DNA of 64,000 nt. Source: Acetonema longum DSM 6540 (GTDB taxonomy: Bacteria > Bacillota > Negativicutes > Sporomusales > Acetonemataceae). The stretch's first letter is position 1. Every line of letters begins with the position of its first letter. A program made the position numbers and the translations under genes. The stretch lies in NCBI RefSeq assembly GCF_000219125.1, contig NZ_AFGF01000107.1, positions 36,071 through 100,070 of the forward strand, given 5' to 3'. Shown here piece after piece: positions 1 through 8,925 of the stretch. Under the pieces are notes generated by a model, which saw nothing but the letters and a program-made list of their open reading frames with translations, was not told where the DNA came from and made no database searches.

Positions 1-1446
1 ATCGTAGTCACCGAAAATATCTTCTTCGTCTCCATAAATTTCAATGCCGCCTTGTTCAAAGACAAAAGGCAACCATATATCGCCGATCTGGACAACGCCG
101 GTTCCTTCCGTAGTCGGAAACCAGTACAATTCAACTTTTTTAATGACAACATCCGCTGCCGTTGAAAACAATTTTGTGCCAATCAGAGCTTCTTTTTCCA
201 CGCCGTCATCTGTAGACAGCTCGTCATCAAACTCAACAATGGTATCGCCGATAACGCCCCACATGTTCTCTTGAATGAGCATTAAATCAATAAGGTCCTG
301 AGTAAATAATCGGTGAGTAAAGGACCCAACCCAGTCAGCCGACCGCGTAAAATAGTGGTAAATATACACGCTCCCATTTTTGTTGGGTTTTAACCAAGCC
401 TGCTGTTTGGTTGGAATATGCCACACCCTGGCATCCTGGCTCATCGTTGGCGCCAAGACGGAGTTTATATTTCGTCCAACTTCATTCGATTTAATAGACC
501 CATATTCCTGAACCGTGGCTAAACTATGGAATCCATATTGTCCCATGAAAAATACATCGTTTGCCGCAGATATTGCACAAAAGGCATTCATGCAATTCAC
601 TCCGCGCGATATCTCCTTCACATTCCAATCTTTTGACTCATACTCACCGATCACACGGTAAAGGATATTGTTGGACTTAAACACTAAAATGTCTTGGGAT
701 AACGGAACAATGGCGACAATATCACCAGAGTCCTGATATCCCACTTCAATGAACTTTGCATTGGCAGCCTGCGTATCAAATTCCCAGTTTAGAAAATCTC
801 CAGTACCGGAATACCTAAGATAATCTTTACAGTCTTTTATGATTGGATTGCCTTCGTCGCCATATGTCGTAATGTTAGCAGACACGGTACAGGAAACTAC
901 TACTCGGCCATTTCGCTGAAAGACAATGTTACATGGAGCCTGCGTGTTAATGGTAGCAAACCCCATATTCCCTGCAGTAACTAGTGTTGTAATGGGCAAT
1001 CCTTCGCCAACATCTCCAACGGGGAATAAGCTTGAAACACCATAAGCCTGCAACAGTCCGCCGGAAGCAATTAAAACAGCTCGCCCATAAAAGCAAAAAA
1101 CCGGCTTTTCTCTGCCGGATAGTTCTCCTATTAAGGTTTTCATATCTGTCGTTCTGTCATAGCTATAAAGGTTTCCACGGACTTTTTTCCCAACATCAGC
1201 CACAAACAAAATTGTGTTATGAATCTCATCGTAAACTGCGGCTATAATAGGTGTTTCATGCCGCATCCTCACACGATACCCGGCCACTGTTTTCAGTTCG
1301 CCGGTGATATTATCAAATTCTATGTTTGTTCCTGTAATTAGAGCATCCGGCGGTAGTGATTCCGGGTTTGATGTATAAACAATGCCACGGCGAAAATCTG
1401 ATAGGTCAATCACGTTCGACGTTCTATGTTTTGTTGATCGAAACAT
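1..1446 (-). CDS. P22 gp10-like packaged-DNA stabilisation protein (partial)
   Basis: An open frame starts at ATG 1446 behind an AAAGGTGGTGA ribosome site and stays open to the window edge, so the C-terminus is missing (about 482 codons seen). It opens with a basic segment, then NVIDLSDFRRGIVYTSNPES and alternating beta-rich stretches with WNF/WEFDTQ motifs. This pattern is typical of gp10-like tail-accessory proteins that plug the podovirus portal after DNA packaging and continue the head-to-tail channel. The gp4-like adaptor directly upstream supports this. The family call is from pattern recognition; a generic virion structural protein is the alternative. Confidence 0.6.
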   Translation of the reverse strand, partial: MFRSTKHRTSNVIDLSDFRRGIVYTSNPESLPPDALITGTNIEFDNITGELKTVAGYRVRMRHETPIIAAVYDEIHNTILFVADVGKKVRGNLYSYDRTTDMKTLIGELSGREKPVFCFYGRAVLIASGGLLQAYGVSSLFPVGDVGEGLPITTLVTAGNMGFATINTQAPCNIVFQRNGRVVVSCTVSANITTYGDEGNPIIKDCKDYLRYSGTGDFLNWEFDTQAANAKFIEVGYQDSGDIVAIVPLSQDILVFKSNNILYRVIGEYESKDWNVKEISRGVNCMNAFCAISAANDVFFMGQYGFHSLATVQEYGSIKSNEVGRNINSVLAPTMSQDARVWHIPTKQQAWLKPNKNGSVYIYHYFTRSADWVGSFTHRLFTQDLIDLMLIQENMWGVIGDTIVEFDDELSTDDGVEKEALIGTKLFSTAADVVIKKVELYWFPTTEGTGVVQIGDIWLPFVFEQGGIEIYGDEEDIFGDYD

Positions 1447-1470
1447 CAGAAGTCACCACCTTTATTTGAA

Positions 1471-2064
1471 TCAAAAATACCCCTTGACCAGGGTAAAGTC
1501 AGTCGTCATGTTATTCAGCAAGTCCTTAATCTGTTCGCCGAAAATTGCCATAAACTGTTCTTCCACATTAACCGAAAACTCATTGCGCATGCCGGCCCGG
1601 ATCGTTGCGTACTCAACGATGAAATCTTCATAATCAGAAGGCCAACCGGAATCAAATTTCTCCAACAACCGTTGCGCCTCCGGGATATAAACAGCAATGA
1701 AAGGATATCTTCCATCCGGGATTGGAACCCAGTGGATGAAGTTCGGTAAAAAATATTTACTTGGCACTCCCGTAGATGTTAAGTCTTGGACTGAATCAAG
1801 GTCTACTTTTGTAATCTTTTTTCCGTTGATCCGCAACTCCAGTATTTTAACCGCCTTCAAGGACAAGTTACTAGTCGCAACGCCTGGTTCTGTAAATCCA
1901 GTTTCAGCCGTGGAAAGCATAAGCGGCGCATGCTTAGAAACAGTGCGCCGCAAAAATTTATGACCTTCATTGATGTAATCCAATAATTCTGGTGTTTTGT
2001 ACCCAATGTTCTGTGTATCAACAATCCGATATCGGACACGCTCTACGAGTTCTGAGACTAACAT
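1471..2064 (-). CDS. head-tail adaptor (P22 gp4 / phage adaptor type)
   Basis: This 197-aa protein begins LVSELVERVRYRIVDTQN and continues with helices ending in GMRNEFSVNVEEQFMAIFGE. Such short helical proteins between capsid and tail genes form the ring under the portal. The arrangement of an N-terminal helix pair, a central beta segment with a PNFIHWVPIPDG-like strand, and C-terminal helices fits phage adaptor proteins. It lies 24 bp upstream of the gp10-like gene, so the two are probably co-translated. A terminator hairpin separates it from the fibre genes, so it may need its own promoter or read-through. Assembly role is inferred from size, position and fold pattern. Confidence 0.6.
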   Translation of the reverse strand: MLVSELVERVRYRIVDTQNIGYKTPELLDYINEGHKFLRRTVSKHAPLMLSTAETGFTEPGVATSNLSLKAVKILELRINGKKITKVDLDSVQDLTSTGVPSKYFLPNFIHWVPIPDGRYPFIAVYIPEAQRLLEKFDSGWPSDYEDFIVEYATIRAGMRNEFSVNVEEQFMAIFGEQIKDLLNNMTTDFTLVKGYF

Positions 2065-2080
2065 TGTCTCACCGTCCTAA

Positions 2081-2104
2081 AATAAAATAGAGCCTTGCGG
2101 CTCT
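2081..2104 (-). terminator. rho-independent terminator after the fibre chaperone gene
   Basis: Read on the minus strand, AGAGCC-GCAA-GGCTCT forms a perfect 6-bp stem with a GCAA tetraloop, followed by ATTTTATTTTA. It lies just after the stop of the 191-aa gene and before the adaptor gene. Confidence 0.8.
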
Positions 2105-2115
2105 TTTTCAATGAA

Positions 2116-2691
2116 TTACACGTTAACTTTTTGTTCCCAGTCAACGCCTGTCACAATGGTGTCAATCTCTTCAATCGACTGCGCCCTCTCGATGGCGTTT
2201 TTGTACTCACTACATAAATATAACTTTCGATATTTCCAATCTGCTGCGGCAATCATCACGGCCTGAAATTGCTCGTATGTATGCGGATACCATTCCTTTG
2301 TGACATCATCAGTATTCCATATGCGGTATGATGTCGGTTTCCCGGTTGACTGTGCTACTTGCATAGCCTGAGCAAAATTAATTTGATCAACTATATCAGT
2401 ATCGTACCGGTGCTGTTCGCCCAGAACATCACAATAAAAACCAGATAGCAATATCCGGCCGCAGGCGTCGTTAACTTCCGCAACTTTCCATTGCTTGTAA
2501 TCTTTCAGACTCGGCACATATGGCTCAGGTTCTGGTTGCGGCTCTACAGCTTTTAGGGCAGGTCCGTTGCCATCCCAATAATATTTCGACCAATCAATAG
2601 GAGATTTGGACTGATACCAACCATCAGGCGGGTTGTCGCCATAGTAGGTTTTTACTGCCGTATCTCCCTCGATTAGGTATGCGTACATCAT
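2116..2691 (-). CDS. tail-fibre chaperone-like protein (DUF4376-like)
   Basis: The 191-aa protein has an N-terminal part rich in Tyr and Trp (YYGDNPPDGWYQS) and a C-terminal part with YRIWNTDDVTKEWYPHTYEQF. The latter resembles DUF4376 and related tail-fibre assembly domains. It overlaps the preceding propeller gene by ATGA, so the two are translationally coupled. A fibre protein followed by its folding chaperone is a common phage order. The predicted job is to help trimerise or fold the upstream receptor-binding protein. It is not expected in the virion, although that cannot be read from the sequence. Confidence 0.5.
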   Translation of the reverse strand: MMYAYLIEGDTAVKTYYGDNPPDGWYQSKSPIDWSKYYWDGNGPALKAVEPQPEPEPYVPSLKDYKQWKVAEVNDACGRILLSGFYCDVLGEQHRYDTDIVDQINFAQAMQVAQSTGKPTSYRIWNTDDVTKEWYPHTYEQFQAVMIAAADWKYRKLYLCSEYKNAIERAQSIEEIDTIVTGVDWEQKVNV

Positions 2692-3662
2692 AGGTCGCCC
2701 CCTATCACAAAAGAGTAAGATTGCACCGCCGGCTCGTCCCCGCCAACATAAATCTTTGCCAAACGAGTGTTTGTCAAAGAATACAAGTACCCATCTGCAT
2801 ATGCCAACCCCCTACACTGCACAAAAGAACCTAAATCCGCGTGCCAAATTGTATCGACAATTTGCATCGTATTCGGGTCAACCTTGATAATGCTATTCGG
2901 ACTTGTGCGACATTGTACGTATAGATATCCACCTACTGCCAAGCACCTTTCAGGGTTGGTATTTTCATTGTTACCCGCCCCCAAAGGAAGGGTCGTTACA
3001 GTCACACCCTCTTGAGTGAAATTGCTTAAATCGACTTTCGCAATTTTTCCAGGGGCCATGTACATTGGCGAATACAAATGATCTCCGATTATACTGACAT
3101 CATTACAACGGTTATTTATAACTGTGGGAAAGGATAGGTTTGCAACAGTCTCCAAGGTGTCTAAATTAATTTTTGTAAAGGCACCTGGCGTCATGCTATT
3201 AGCTGTATAAAGATACCTGCCGCTTATAACTGCACCAGAACACGTTCTGGTGCGGGCGTCAGAAGAATAATACCTTGTTGCTAAAGAGAGGCCCCCTTTA
3301 GTGTATTTGTCCCTATATCCGTTTGCCATTATAAAGTATACATAGTTAGCGTCTGTAGTAACCGCATGTAGCATATTCCCGTTTGCCCTGGCTACGGGAG
3401 TAATCAAGCCTGCCGCGTAATCGACTTTCAACACATAAGCCCCGGAATAGTAAGCCCCATACACTAATCCGTCACTATACACTGCGCCACGAATATCGTT
3501 CGAAGATACAGAGGATATTTGCGTGTTATCGACCAGTGCCAAAGTGTCTAAATTATATCTCCGTATAGCCGTTGGATGATACACAAATACGTACAAATAT
3601 CCTCCGCCAACCGTTACCGCTGTGCCAGACGGCGATATTGCAATCGAACTAACTAACTCCAT
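2688..3662 (-). CDS. beta-propeller tail protein, putative receptor binding
   Basis: The 324-aa protein contains about six or seven repeats of a strand motif like GGYLYV, NYVYFI, GRYLYTAN, GDHLYSP and DGYLYSL, each followed by KVDL or KINLDTL. This is the pattern of a YVTN/WD-type beta propeller. It sits between the collagen-like fibre and a fibre chaperone, so it probably forms the tip of the tail fibre and recognises the cell surface. There is no catalytic signature. Enzymatic propellers such as lyases are possible but I see no active-site motif. Confidence 0.55.
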   Translation of the reverse strand: MELVSSIAISPSGTAVTVGGGYLYVFVYHPTAIRRYNLDTLALVDNTQISSVSSNDIRGAVYSDGLVYGAYYSGAYVLKVDYAAGLITPVARANGNMLHAVTTDANYVYFIMANGYRDKYTKGGLSLATRYYSSDARTRTCSGAVISGRYLYTANSMTPGAFTKINLDTLETVANLSFPTVINNRCNDVSIIGDHLYSPMYMAPGKIAKVDLSNFTQEGVTVTTLPLGAGNNENTNPERCLAVGGYLYVQCRTSPNSIIKVDPNTMQIVDTIWHADLGSFVQCRGLAYADGYLYSLTNTRLAKIYVGGDEPAVQSYSFVIGGDL

Positions 3663-3670
3663 AAGCCCTC

Positions 3671-5569
3671 CTATTCAAATTCCGGATAGACATTGAGCAT
3701 TTTAATGTTCGTCGCCGCACTCTCGACCTTGTACCAGAAGGTATCCCCCACCGCATATGGCACTGCTGTCACATCAGTTGTCGCCTCTGCAGTCGAAAAC
3801 GAAAAGCTGTATTGTTCGGCATCGTTTTTATATAGTCTTAATGTGACTTCGGAATTAGGAACAATGCCTGCATTTAAACTCGTATTATCTGTTGATTGTA
3901 CTGTCAAAGTTTTTAACGTTCTGGCAGACCGCAGTAAAAGAATTGCAGAACAGGAATTGTTGACCGGATTGATAATTGGTATTGCGACACTGGGCGCAAC
4001 CTGCCTGACCTGACCAATACTTGTCTCTATAACAACGTCGCCGCTACCGTCGAAACTGACACTTCCAGTTACATCGCCTTCAAGAGAGATTGTTCGTGCA
4101 GTATCTAGTTTTCTTGCGTTTCGTCTATCCTTTACAATCCACGTGACAGCTCCATCCGTTACTATCTCTCCAAGTGCCGGCCATTCCGGTTCTGTCTCGT
4201 AAGCAATACCGCCAATTACGCATTCGGCATAAGCATAACTGGGAAGCTTAGTGCTGAAAATGATTTCTCCTATGGTATAGTTTGCCCCTGAAATCCATGG
4301 AGGGAACTGAATACCCTGCGGTCCCTGTGGACCGGCGGGTCCCTGTGATCCTTGTAGTCCCTTTGGACCCTGCGGTCCCTGTGGACCATACATCGCCAGA
4401 AGTGCCCAATACGACTCTGACGATTCGTCGCCACTAGGAGGCATGTTCGTGTTCCCGGATAAACAGAAATACGATGCTCCCTCGTACCCAACAGCGTCGT
4501 TCTGAAAATAAGTTGTTGTTGAGTTCCACGCACCCTGCCACGCAAGGCCGATAGGACTTGCCGCTCCTGGAGCCCCCTGCAAGCCAGGCTCCCCGATTGG
4601 TCCTTGAACTCCTTGCATGCCTTGCGGCCCCTGTTCTCCTTGCGGTCCCATGGGACCCATTGGCCCCGGCGGTCCTTCCGGTCCCGGTTCTCCTATATTG
4701 CCGGGATCTCCTTGTTGACCAGCCGGACCGGTTTCGCCCTTTTCGACGATGAGATTCCAATATATTTCTGAAGCTACATCTCCTGTCGGATAGATAGCCG
4801 AGTTGTTTTCTAAGCAATAATAAGCCGAACCATCGTATCGTACAGCATCTCGCTCTACATATGTTTCGGAGTCATCCCACTCGCCGCGCCAATTCACCCC
4901 AACAGGTCCTATAGGACCTTGTAGTCCTTGCGGCCCCTGCGATCCCTGAATGCCCTGTGGTCCCTGCGGACCTACAGCACCTTGAGAAGCAAGTAGGGCC
5001 CAATAAGTACTTGATGACGGGTCTCCGGTTGGCGGAACGTTTGTATGTTCAGTTAGACAAAAATAAGATGCTCCACTGTAGCCCACCGCATCGTCTTTAA
5101 CGTAGGCCGTTCCATTATCCCATAATCCGCGCCACGTTAGCCCAGCCGGCCCAACAGGTCCCGCAGGTCCCGGCAGTCCCTGTTCTCCTTGCGGTCCCGG
5201 TGGTCCTTGAACACCTTGCGGACCTGTCTCACCGGTTGGCCCAGCAGGACCTTCTGGCCCTTGTTCACCAACGTCTCCCTGCGGTCCTTGCAATCCCATT
5301 GGCCCCTGTGGTCCCTGTTGACCTGTCAGTCCTTGCGGCCCTCGTTCACCTTGAGGGCCAATTGCCCCTCTTAACCCCTGTGGTCCCTGCGGACCGGTGG
5401 GGCCGGGTGGTCCCTGAGCGCCCTCTATCTCTTCAATTTGTTCTCGAATTTCATCCGCTACTTCTGTAATTACCGCATTTGTTTTGTCGCTTGACCATAC
5501 CTTATCTGTGCTGATATTCTGGTCGTCAATAGTAGCCAGACCTGCTGCTTGTCCCCATAGACCGGGCAT
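3671..5569 (-). CDS. collagen-like tail fibre with three carbohydrate-binding modules
   Basis: This 632-aa fibre alternates Gly-X-Y collagen stretches (about residues 51-143, 198-224, 278-338, 395-420) with three copies of a 50-residue module (about 144-193, 225-275, 341-392). Each module reads W.G.W.....Y...DAV.Y.G..Y.C, as in chitinase-type CBM5/12 domains. Residues 1-50 are the likely virion-anchoring part and the C-terminus beyond 430 is beta-rich. The product is presumably a trimeric fibre whose modules touch glycans. Start ATG 5569 has a GGGGGTGCGATC ribosome site. The near-identical repeats make the gene prone to length change by recombination. Confidence 0.8.
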   Translation of the reverse strand: MPGLWGQAAGLATIDDQNISTDKVWSSDKTNAVITEVADEIREQIEEIEGAQGPPGPTGPQGPQGLRGAIGPQGERGPQGLTGQQGPQGPMGLQGPQGDVGEQGPEGPAGPTGETGPQGVQGPPGPQGEQGLPGPAGPVGPAGLTWRGLWDNGTAYVKDDAVGYSGASYFCLTEHTNVPPTGDPSSSTYWALLASQGAVGPQGPQGIQGSQGPQGLQGPIGPVGVNWRGEWDDSETYVERDAVRYDGSAYYCLENNSAIYPTGDVASEIYWNLIVEKGETGPAGQQGDPGNIGEPGPEGPPGPMGPMGPQGEQGPQGMQGVQGPIGEPGLQGAPGAASPIGLAWQGAWNSTTTYFQNDAVGYEGASYFCLSGNTNMPPSGDESSESYWALLAMYGPQGPQGPKGLQGSQGPAGPQGPQGIQFPPWISGANYTIGEIIFSTKLPSYAYAECVIGGIAYETEPEWPALGEIVTDGAVTWIVKDRRNARKLDTARTISLEGDVTGSVSFDGSGDVVIETSIGQVRQVAPSVAIPIINPVNNSCSAILLLRSARTLKTLTVQSTDNTSLNAGIVPNSEVTLRLYKNDAEQYSFSFSTAEATTDVTAVPYAVGDTFWYKVESAATNIKMLNVYPEFE

Positions 5570-5585
5570 GATCGCACCCCCAATA

Positions 5586-5621
5586 ATAAATAATAGAGAG
5601 GCAGGAATGCCCTGCCCCTCT
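5586..5621 (-). terminator. terminator after the major capsid gene
   Basis: On the minus strand AGAGGGGCAGG-GCATT-CCTGCCTCTCT makes an 11-bp stem with one mismatch, then ATTATTTATTATT. It separates the abundantly needed capsid gene from the fibre genes. Confidence 0.8.
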
Positions 5622-5632
5622 TGTAACTAACC

Positions 5633-6844
5633 CTAGTCGGCGGCTGCGCCAGTCAGCACCTTGAGGCAGGCGAAGTCCTCGCCGTTAAACTTGGCTTTTT
5701 CGGCGCCCCAGATCATGCCAGTCGAAATACCAACTTTGTTTTTATAATCTCTTTCATCTTCTACCCATTCAGGCTCCTGCGCAATTGCCATGCCGCAGGC
5801 CTGTGCCCCCAAGAACAGAGAATGGGCGACGTTCGCGCCAGAAGCGCCGGAGAGAGAAATGTTGATGTTTTCATGACTATGAATCACACAACCATCATAT
5901 ATCCCTGTCATGCCGGTAAAGATCGGGTTTTTGCTCCCACGAACGTTAGCATACTTCTGTGCCTCGTACCAGACCGGATCGGCCCACAGATCGCGTTCCT
6001 GCCACGGATGAATGACCATGACAAACAGTTCCTGCCCGTCGACGTTTACAGGGCGCATATTGCAACGCGCACCAGGGTAGCGTTTGCAACCCATTGCATT
6101 GCCGGAAGACGCCGTCTTCCACTTCATATGCACTTTTGCCGAAGTGTCGCTGTATACTTCGACAATAATACGTTCCTGAGACGCTACAGTTACCACGTCG
6201 CCCACCTTTAATTCGGTGGTAAATTCAGTGGTTGTGCCAGTGATAATGTACGAATCAGCTTGCACAGCAACAGTGCCGGTCAACGTTACATTTACCGGCG
6301 ATCCGGCCAGCTTTGCCTTGCGTTTTGCCCTGGAAATTAAAGAAGCCGTGAACTTGTCAGTATCAGTGAGCAAGTTCTCGGCTTTACTACCTGCGGATAA
6401 TTGTCGGTTCGGGCTGGCCGTCGTGGACAGAGCCTTAAAGATATCATAGTCAATCTTTTCTTTCAGCCACATCGACAAGCCATCGCGTCCATCACGGCGC
6501 ATTTTGAGTTGGGTTTTTTGCTCTTCGAAGCGACCCTTGATGATCGTAGCATGGCGAATCTGATCCACCACAACGCTGAAATCCTGGTACATTAAGGGTT
6601 CTTCATTGCCTTCCAGGACATCGTCGCCGGTGACGCCGGGACCGATTAATTTCGGCAGCAGCGGAACGACAATTCTGTCGCCGGCTTCTTTTTTCAGATC
6701 CGTCATTTTGGTGATGATGCTATTCGGGCCTTCCCCGATGAATTTATTCCAATACAGTTCCTTCTTGGTAGTTTCCCAAAGTACCCGTCTCCAGTAGCGT
6801 TCTACCAGATTCGCTGGTACCCTGGTCTGATTGTCAACTTCCAT
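5633..6844 (-). CDS. major capsid protein (N4-gp56/DUF4043 type)
   Basis: The 403-aa protein begins MEVDNQTRVPANLVERYWRR and carries LEGNEEPLMYQDFSVVVDQIRHA, then an E-loop-like segment with KGRFEEQKTQ. It ends in a GIYDGCVIHSHENI/LLGAQACGMAIAQEPEW region. This is the N4-gp56/DUF4043 major capsid family with the HK97 fold. The length fits the family. It follows the acidic scaffold gene by four bases and is followed by a strong terminator, as expected for the most abundant late protein. Its start has a GGGGGATAAATAA ribosome site. Confidence 0.85.
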   Translation of the reverse strand: MEVDNQTRVPANLVERYWRRVLWETTKKELYWNKFIGEGPNSIITKMTDLKKEAGDRIVVPLLPKLIGPGVTGDDVLEGNEEPLMYQDFSVVVDQIRHATIIKGRFEEQKTQLKMRRDGRDGLSMWLKEKIDYDIFKALSTTASPNRQLSAGSKAENLLTDTDKFTASLISRAKRKAKLAGSPVNVTLTGTVAVQADSYIITGTTTEFTTELKVGDVVTVASQERIIVEVYSDTSAKVHMKWKTASSGNAMGCKRYPGARCNMRPVNVDGQELFVMVIHPWQERDLWADPVWYEAQKYANVRGSKNPIFTGMTGIYDGCVIHSHENINISLSGASGANVAHSLFLGAQACGMAIAQEPEWVEDERDYKNKVGISTGMIWGAEKAKFNGEDFACLKVLTGAAAD

Positions 6845-6848
6845 TTAT

Positions 6849-8126
6849 TTATCCCCCTTCGAACATTCGTTTTAGCCACTTCGGCCATTTCTCGTATGGT
6901 TCGGTTTGCATGATTCGGTCAGCCTCAGCATTTCTATTGGTGCCGCTCGAATCGCCCTTGCCACCGATCATGGTACTCCGTGGTTGTTTCTTTAACTCAT
7001 TGACCTTTTGCGAGGTCGATTTCTTTTTGGGCTGAGCTGTCGGTTTTTGCTCTTCACCCGGCGTTGATTCCTCCGGGGCCTTTCCGGATTGCTGGCGCCA
7101 TTCCATTTCGGATAAATCCATAAAGGTCTTGAAGGCAAAGACATCATCAGCAGTGCCCTGTCCTTTCCCGACGCGGTCTGCCGCCGGGCCCAAAACCGCC
7201 TTTTCAGCATCCGTCAATTTTGCATACCGCTGATTTGCATAGTCGAAGATTTTTTGAGCATCCGGCTTGGACTTGAAGCTGTTCATATAGTCACTGTTCA
7301 TCTTTTGCCGCTGTTGTTGTTCCGTCTGCCGGGACTGCAACTGTGATTGAACATGCTGACCTATCTGAGTGGAAATGCTTGCAAGTCGGGACGTATCACG
7401 TTTAATCAGGTCGGCCTTAATGTCATCCATGGCAGCGCCGTCATCTTCGTCGTACCTGTCCGGTTCACGCCCGAATTTTTCATTGAACGCTTCCTTAGCC
7501 CTGGCGGCAATCCGCTCATTCGGGGCATACCCAAACTGCGCCTTGAATTGCTTTTCGGCTTCCGCTTCCATCCACTCAACATAGGCATTGGCCTGTTCTT
7601 TTTGCTGTTGTTCGGTTTGTTGTACGTCTTGTTGCTCATTTTGCTGTACGCTTTGTTGTGCGGTCTGTTGTACGGTTTGTTGTGCAATGCGAGACTCAAG
7701 CGCCTCTAGCCGTTGTTGTAGATCCTGCCGTTTTTTTCTCTCCGCGTGAAGGGCTTCATACGGAACCTGTTTTACCTTCCCTTTTCCCTTGTCTTTTCCA
7801 GCATCAGGGGCAGGTATATCATCGGGTTCCTCTGAGTCCTCGTCGGGTTGGTCATCCTCAGCAGAATCTTCCTCGCCGTCCTCATCGCTCTGATCGTCGT
7901 CCTGGTCGTCGCCGGTTTCATCTGCGGCATCGCCATCAGAGTCATCTGACTCTTCGATTTCGTCAGCGTCTTGGTCATCCTCGGCATCCTGGTTGTTATC
8001 GGCGCCAGTATCGCCGTCATCTTCTTCGCCGGTTAAACCATTCTCACGGGCGAAATCACTTGCCGCATCAGCATCAAGTTCTTCCAGTTCGCTCATCCAA
8101 TCAGGCAGTTTTGATTTTTTAGCCAT
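6849..8126 (-). CDS. capsid scaffolding protein
   Basis: A 425-aa, very acidic protein lies directly before the capsid gene. Residues 15-100 are an Asp/Glu-rich low-complexity region. Next come a basic stretch (KGKGKVKQVPYEALHAERKK) and a coiled coil, with a Gln-rich block of four-residue repeats (VQQ./EQQ.) near residues 145-178. The C-terminus ends in a basic amphipathic segment (EKWPKWLKRMFEGG) of the type that binds capsid subunits. I chose ATG 8126 with an ACGGAGG site rather than the upstream TTG. Scaffold function is inferred from position, composition and C-terminal helix. Confidence 0.75.
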   Translation of the reverse strand: MAKKSKLPDWMSELEELDADAASDFARENGLTGEEDDGDTGADNNQDAEDDQDADEIEESDDSDGDAADETGDDQDDDQSDEDGEEDSAEDDQPDEDSEEPDDIPAPDAGKDKGKGKVKQVPYEALHAERKKRQDLQQRLEALESRIAQQTVQQTAQQSVQQNEQQDVQQTEQQQKEQANAYVEWMEAEAEKQFKAQFGYAPNERIAARAKEAFNEKFGREPDRYDEDDGAAMDDIKADLIKRDTSRLASISTQIGQHVQSQLQSRQTEQQQRQKMNSDYMNSFKSKPDAQKIFDYANQRYAKLTDAEKAVLGPAADRVGKGQGTADDVFAFKTFMDLSEMEWRQQSGKAPEESTPGEEQKPTAQPKKKSTSQKVNELKKQPRSTMIGGKGDSSGTNRNAEADRIMQTEPYEKWPKWLKRMFEGG

Positions 8127-8202
8127 ACTTTCCAACCTCCGTTTTACGTCCGGATGGACGATGTATTACGACCGTATCGCCGTCGTCGCGAAAAAAGGGC
8201 AA

Positions 8203-8230
8203 TAAAAAAGACCACCACAAACGGTTGGTC
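8203..8230 (-). terminator. terminator upstream of the scaffold gene
   Basis: On the minus strand a stem GACCA..CC/GG.TGGTC with a GTTT loop is followed by TTTTTTATT. It lies after the 139-aa gene and before the scaffold gene, so scaffold and capsid may be uncoupled from upstream transcription or depend on partial read-through. No convincing promoter is seen between it and the scaffold gene. Confidence 0.75.
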
Positions 8231-8287
8231 TGGTGCGGCCAGTACGCCGGTCGCGCCGCGAATATATGATAATCCGGTTTCCCGGGC

Positions 8288-8707
8288 TTATCCCTTTAAA
8301 ACATAGGTAGGTGTGCTGGTAGCCAGCACTGCCTCAGTCAGAGCATTGAGAATATCAATATGACTATTATCAACCACTCTGCCATTGAGTACGTTTTCTG
8401 CCATTTTGTTGCATACCTTAGCATAATTCAGACGGAGTTCATTAAACTCCGCCACCGCCGGGTCAGCCGGTTCGGCGACACTAATCACGCCAGGTTCTTG
8501 CACGAGTTCTGCCAAGTGTTTCATCTCAGGCGGCGCGTCAACTCTCTCACCGGCCATAGCGGGTACAACCTCGATTTCCTGCGGAACGTCTTTCCTTGCA
8601 ATACCCGATGGAGCATCAGCCGGAAGTTTTACCGCTTTGCCGATTGCCTTCTCAGCGACTTTTGCTATTTCGGCTTTCTTCTCGGTCTTTGGTCTGGTTT
8701 GTCTCAT
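8288..8707 (-). CDS. unrecognised phage protein, Ala/Lys/Pro-rich
   Basis: A 139-aa protein with a basic N-terminus (RQTRPKTEKKAEIAK), a Pro/Glu-rich middle and a helical C-terminal half. The start overlaps the preceding stop as ATGA. I do not recognise a family. Its place between portal/PhoH and scaffold suggests a minor head protein or assembly factor. Confidence 0.6.
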   Translation of the reverse strand: MRQTRPKTEKKAEIAKVAEKAIGKAVKLPADAPSGIARKDVPQEIEVVPAMAGERVDAPPEMKHLAELVQEPGVISVAEPADPAVAEFNELRLNYAKVCNKMAENVLNGRVVDNSHIDILNALTEAVLATSTPTYVLKG

Positions 8708-8901
8708 TGACGATCACCCCGATTTAACAGAATTGCATAGATCGACATGACGCTTTGCTCCAATTGGTTTATTGCGTAGGTATCTTTAAACGGACGCTTT
8801 TTTTGTTCATCAATTGCCATAAGCGTAAGATCAACGAACTCCTCAATGACCTTCTTCGCTTTCATCTGTAAGTCGGTTTGCGTTTTTGTTTGGATTCCCA
8901 T
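8704..8901 (-). CDS. small helical phage protein
   Basis: A 65-aa helical protein (KAKKVIEEFVDLTLMAIDEQ) with no recognised family. ATG 8901 sits a good distance from GAGGG; a GTG three codons earlier is possible. It is coupled to the next gene by an ATGA overlap. Confidence 0.6.
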   Translation of the reverse strand: MGIQTKTQTDLQMKAKKVIEEFVDLTLMAIDEQKKRPFKDTYAINQLEQSVMSIYAILLNRGDRQ

Positions 8902-8925
8902 ATCATTCACCCTCTGCTTAATTAT

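Noticed and set aside
4434..5469. Several long frames opposite or offset to the collagen-like fibre gene
   Set aside because: They arise from the Gly-Pro-rich repeat composition, which keeps other frames open; none has a ribosome site.
7600..7690. CRISPR-like or iteron array suggested by spaced TGTTGTAC units
   Set aside because: The 12-base period without spacers and the in-frame Gln-rich coding in the scaffold gene explain it as coding repeats.
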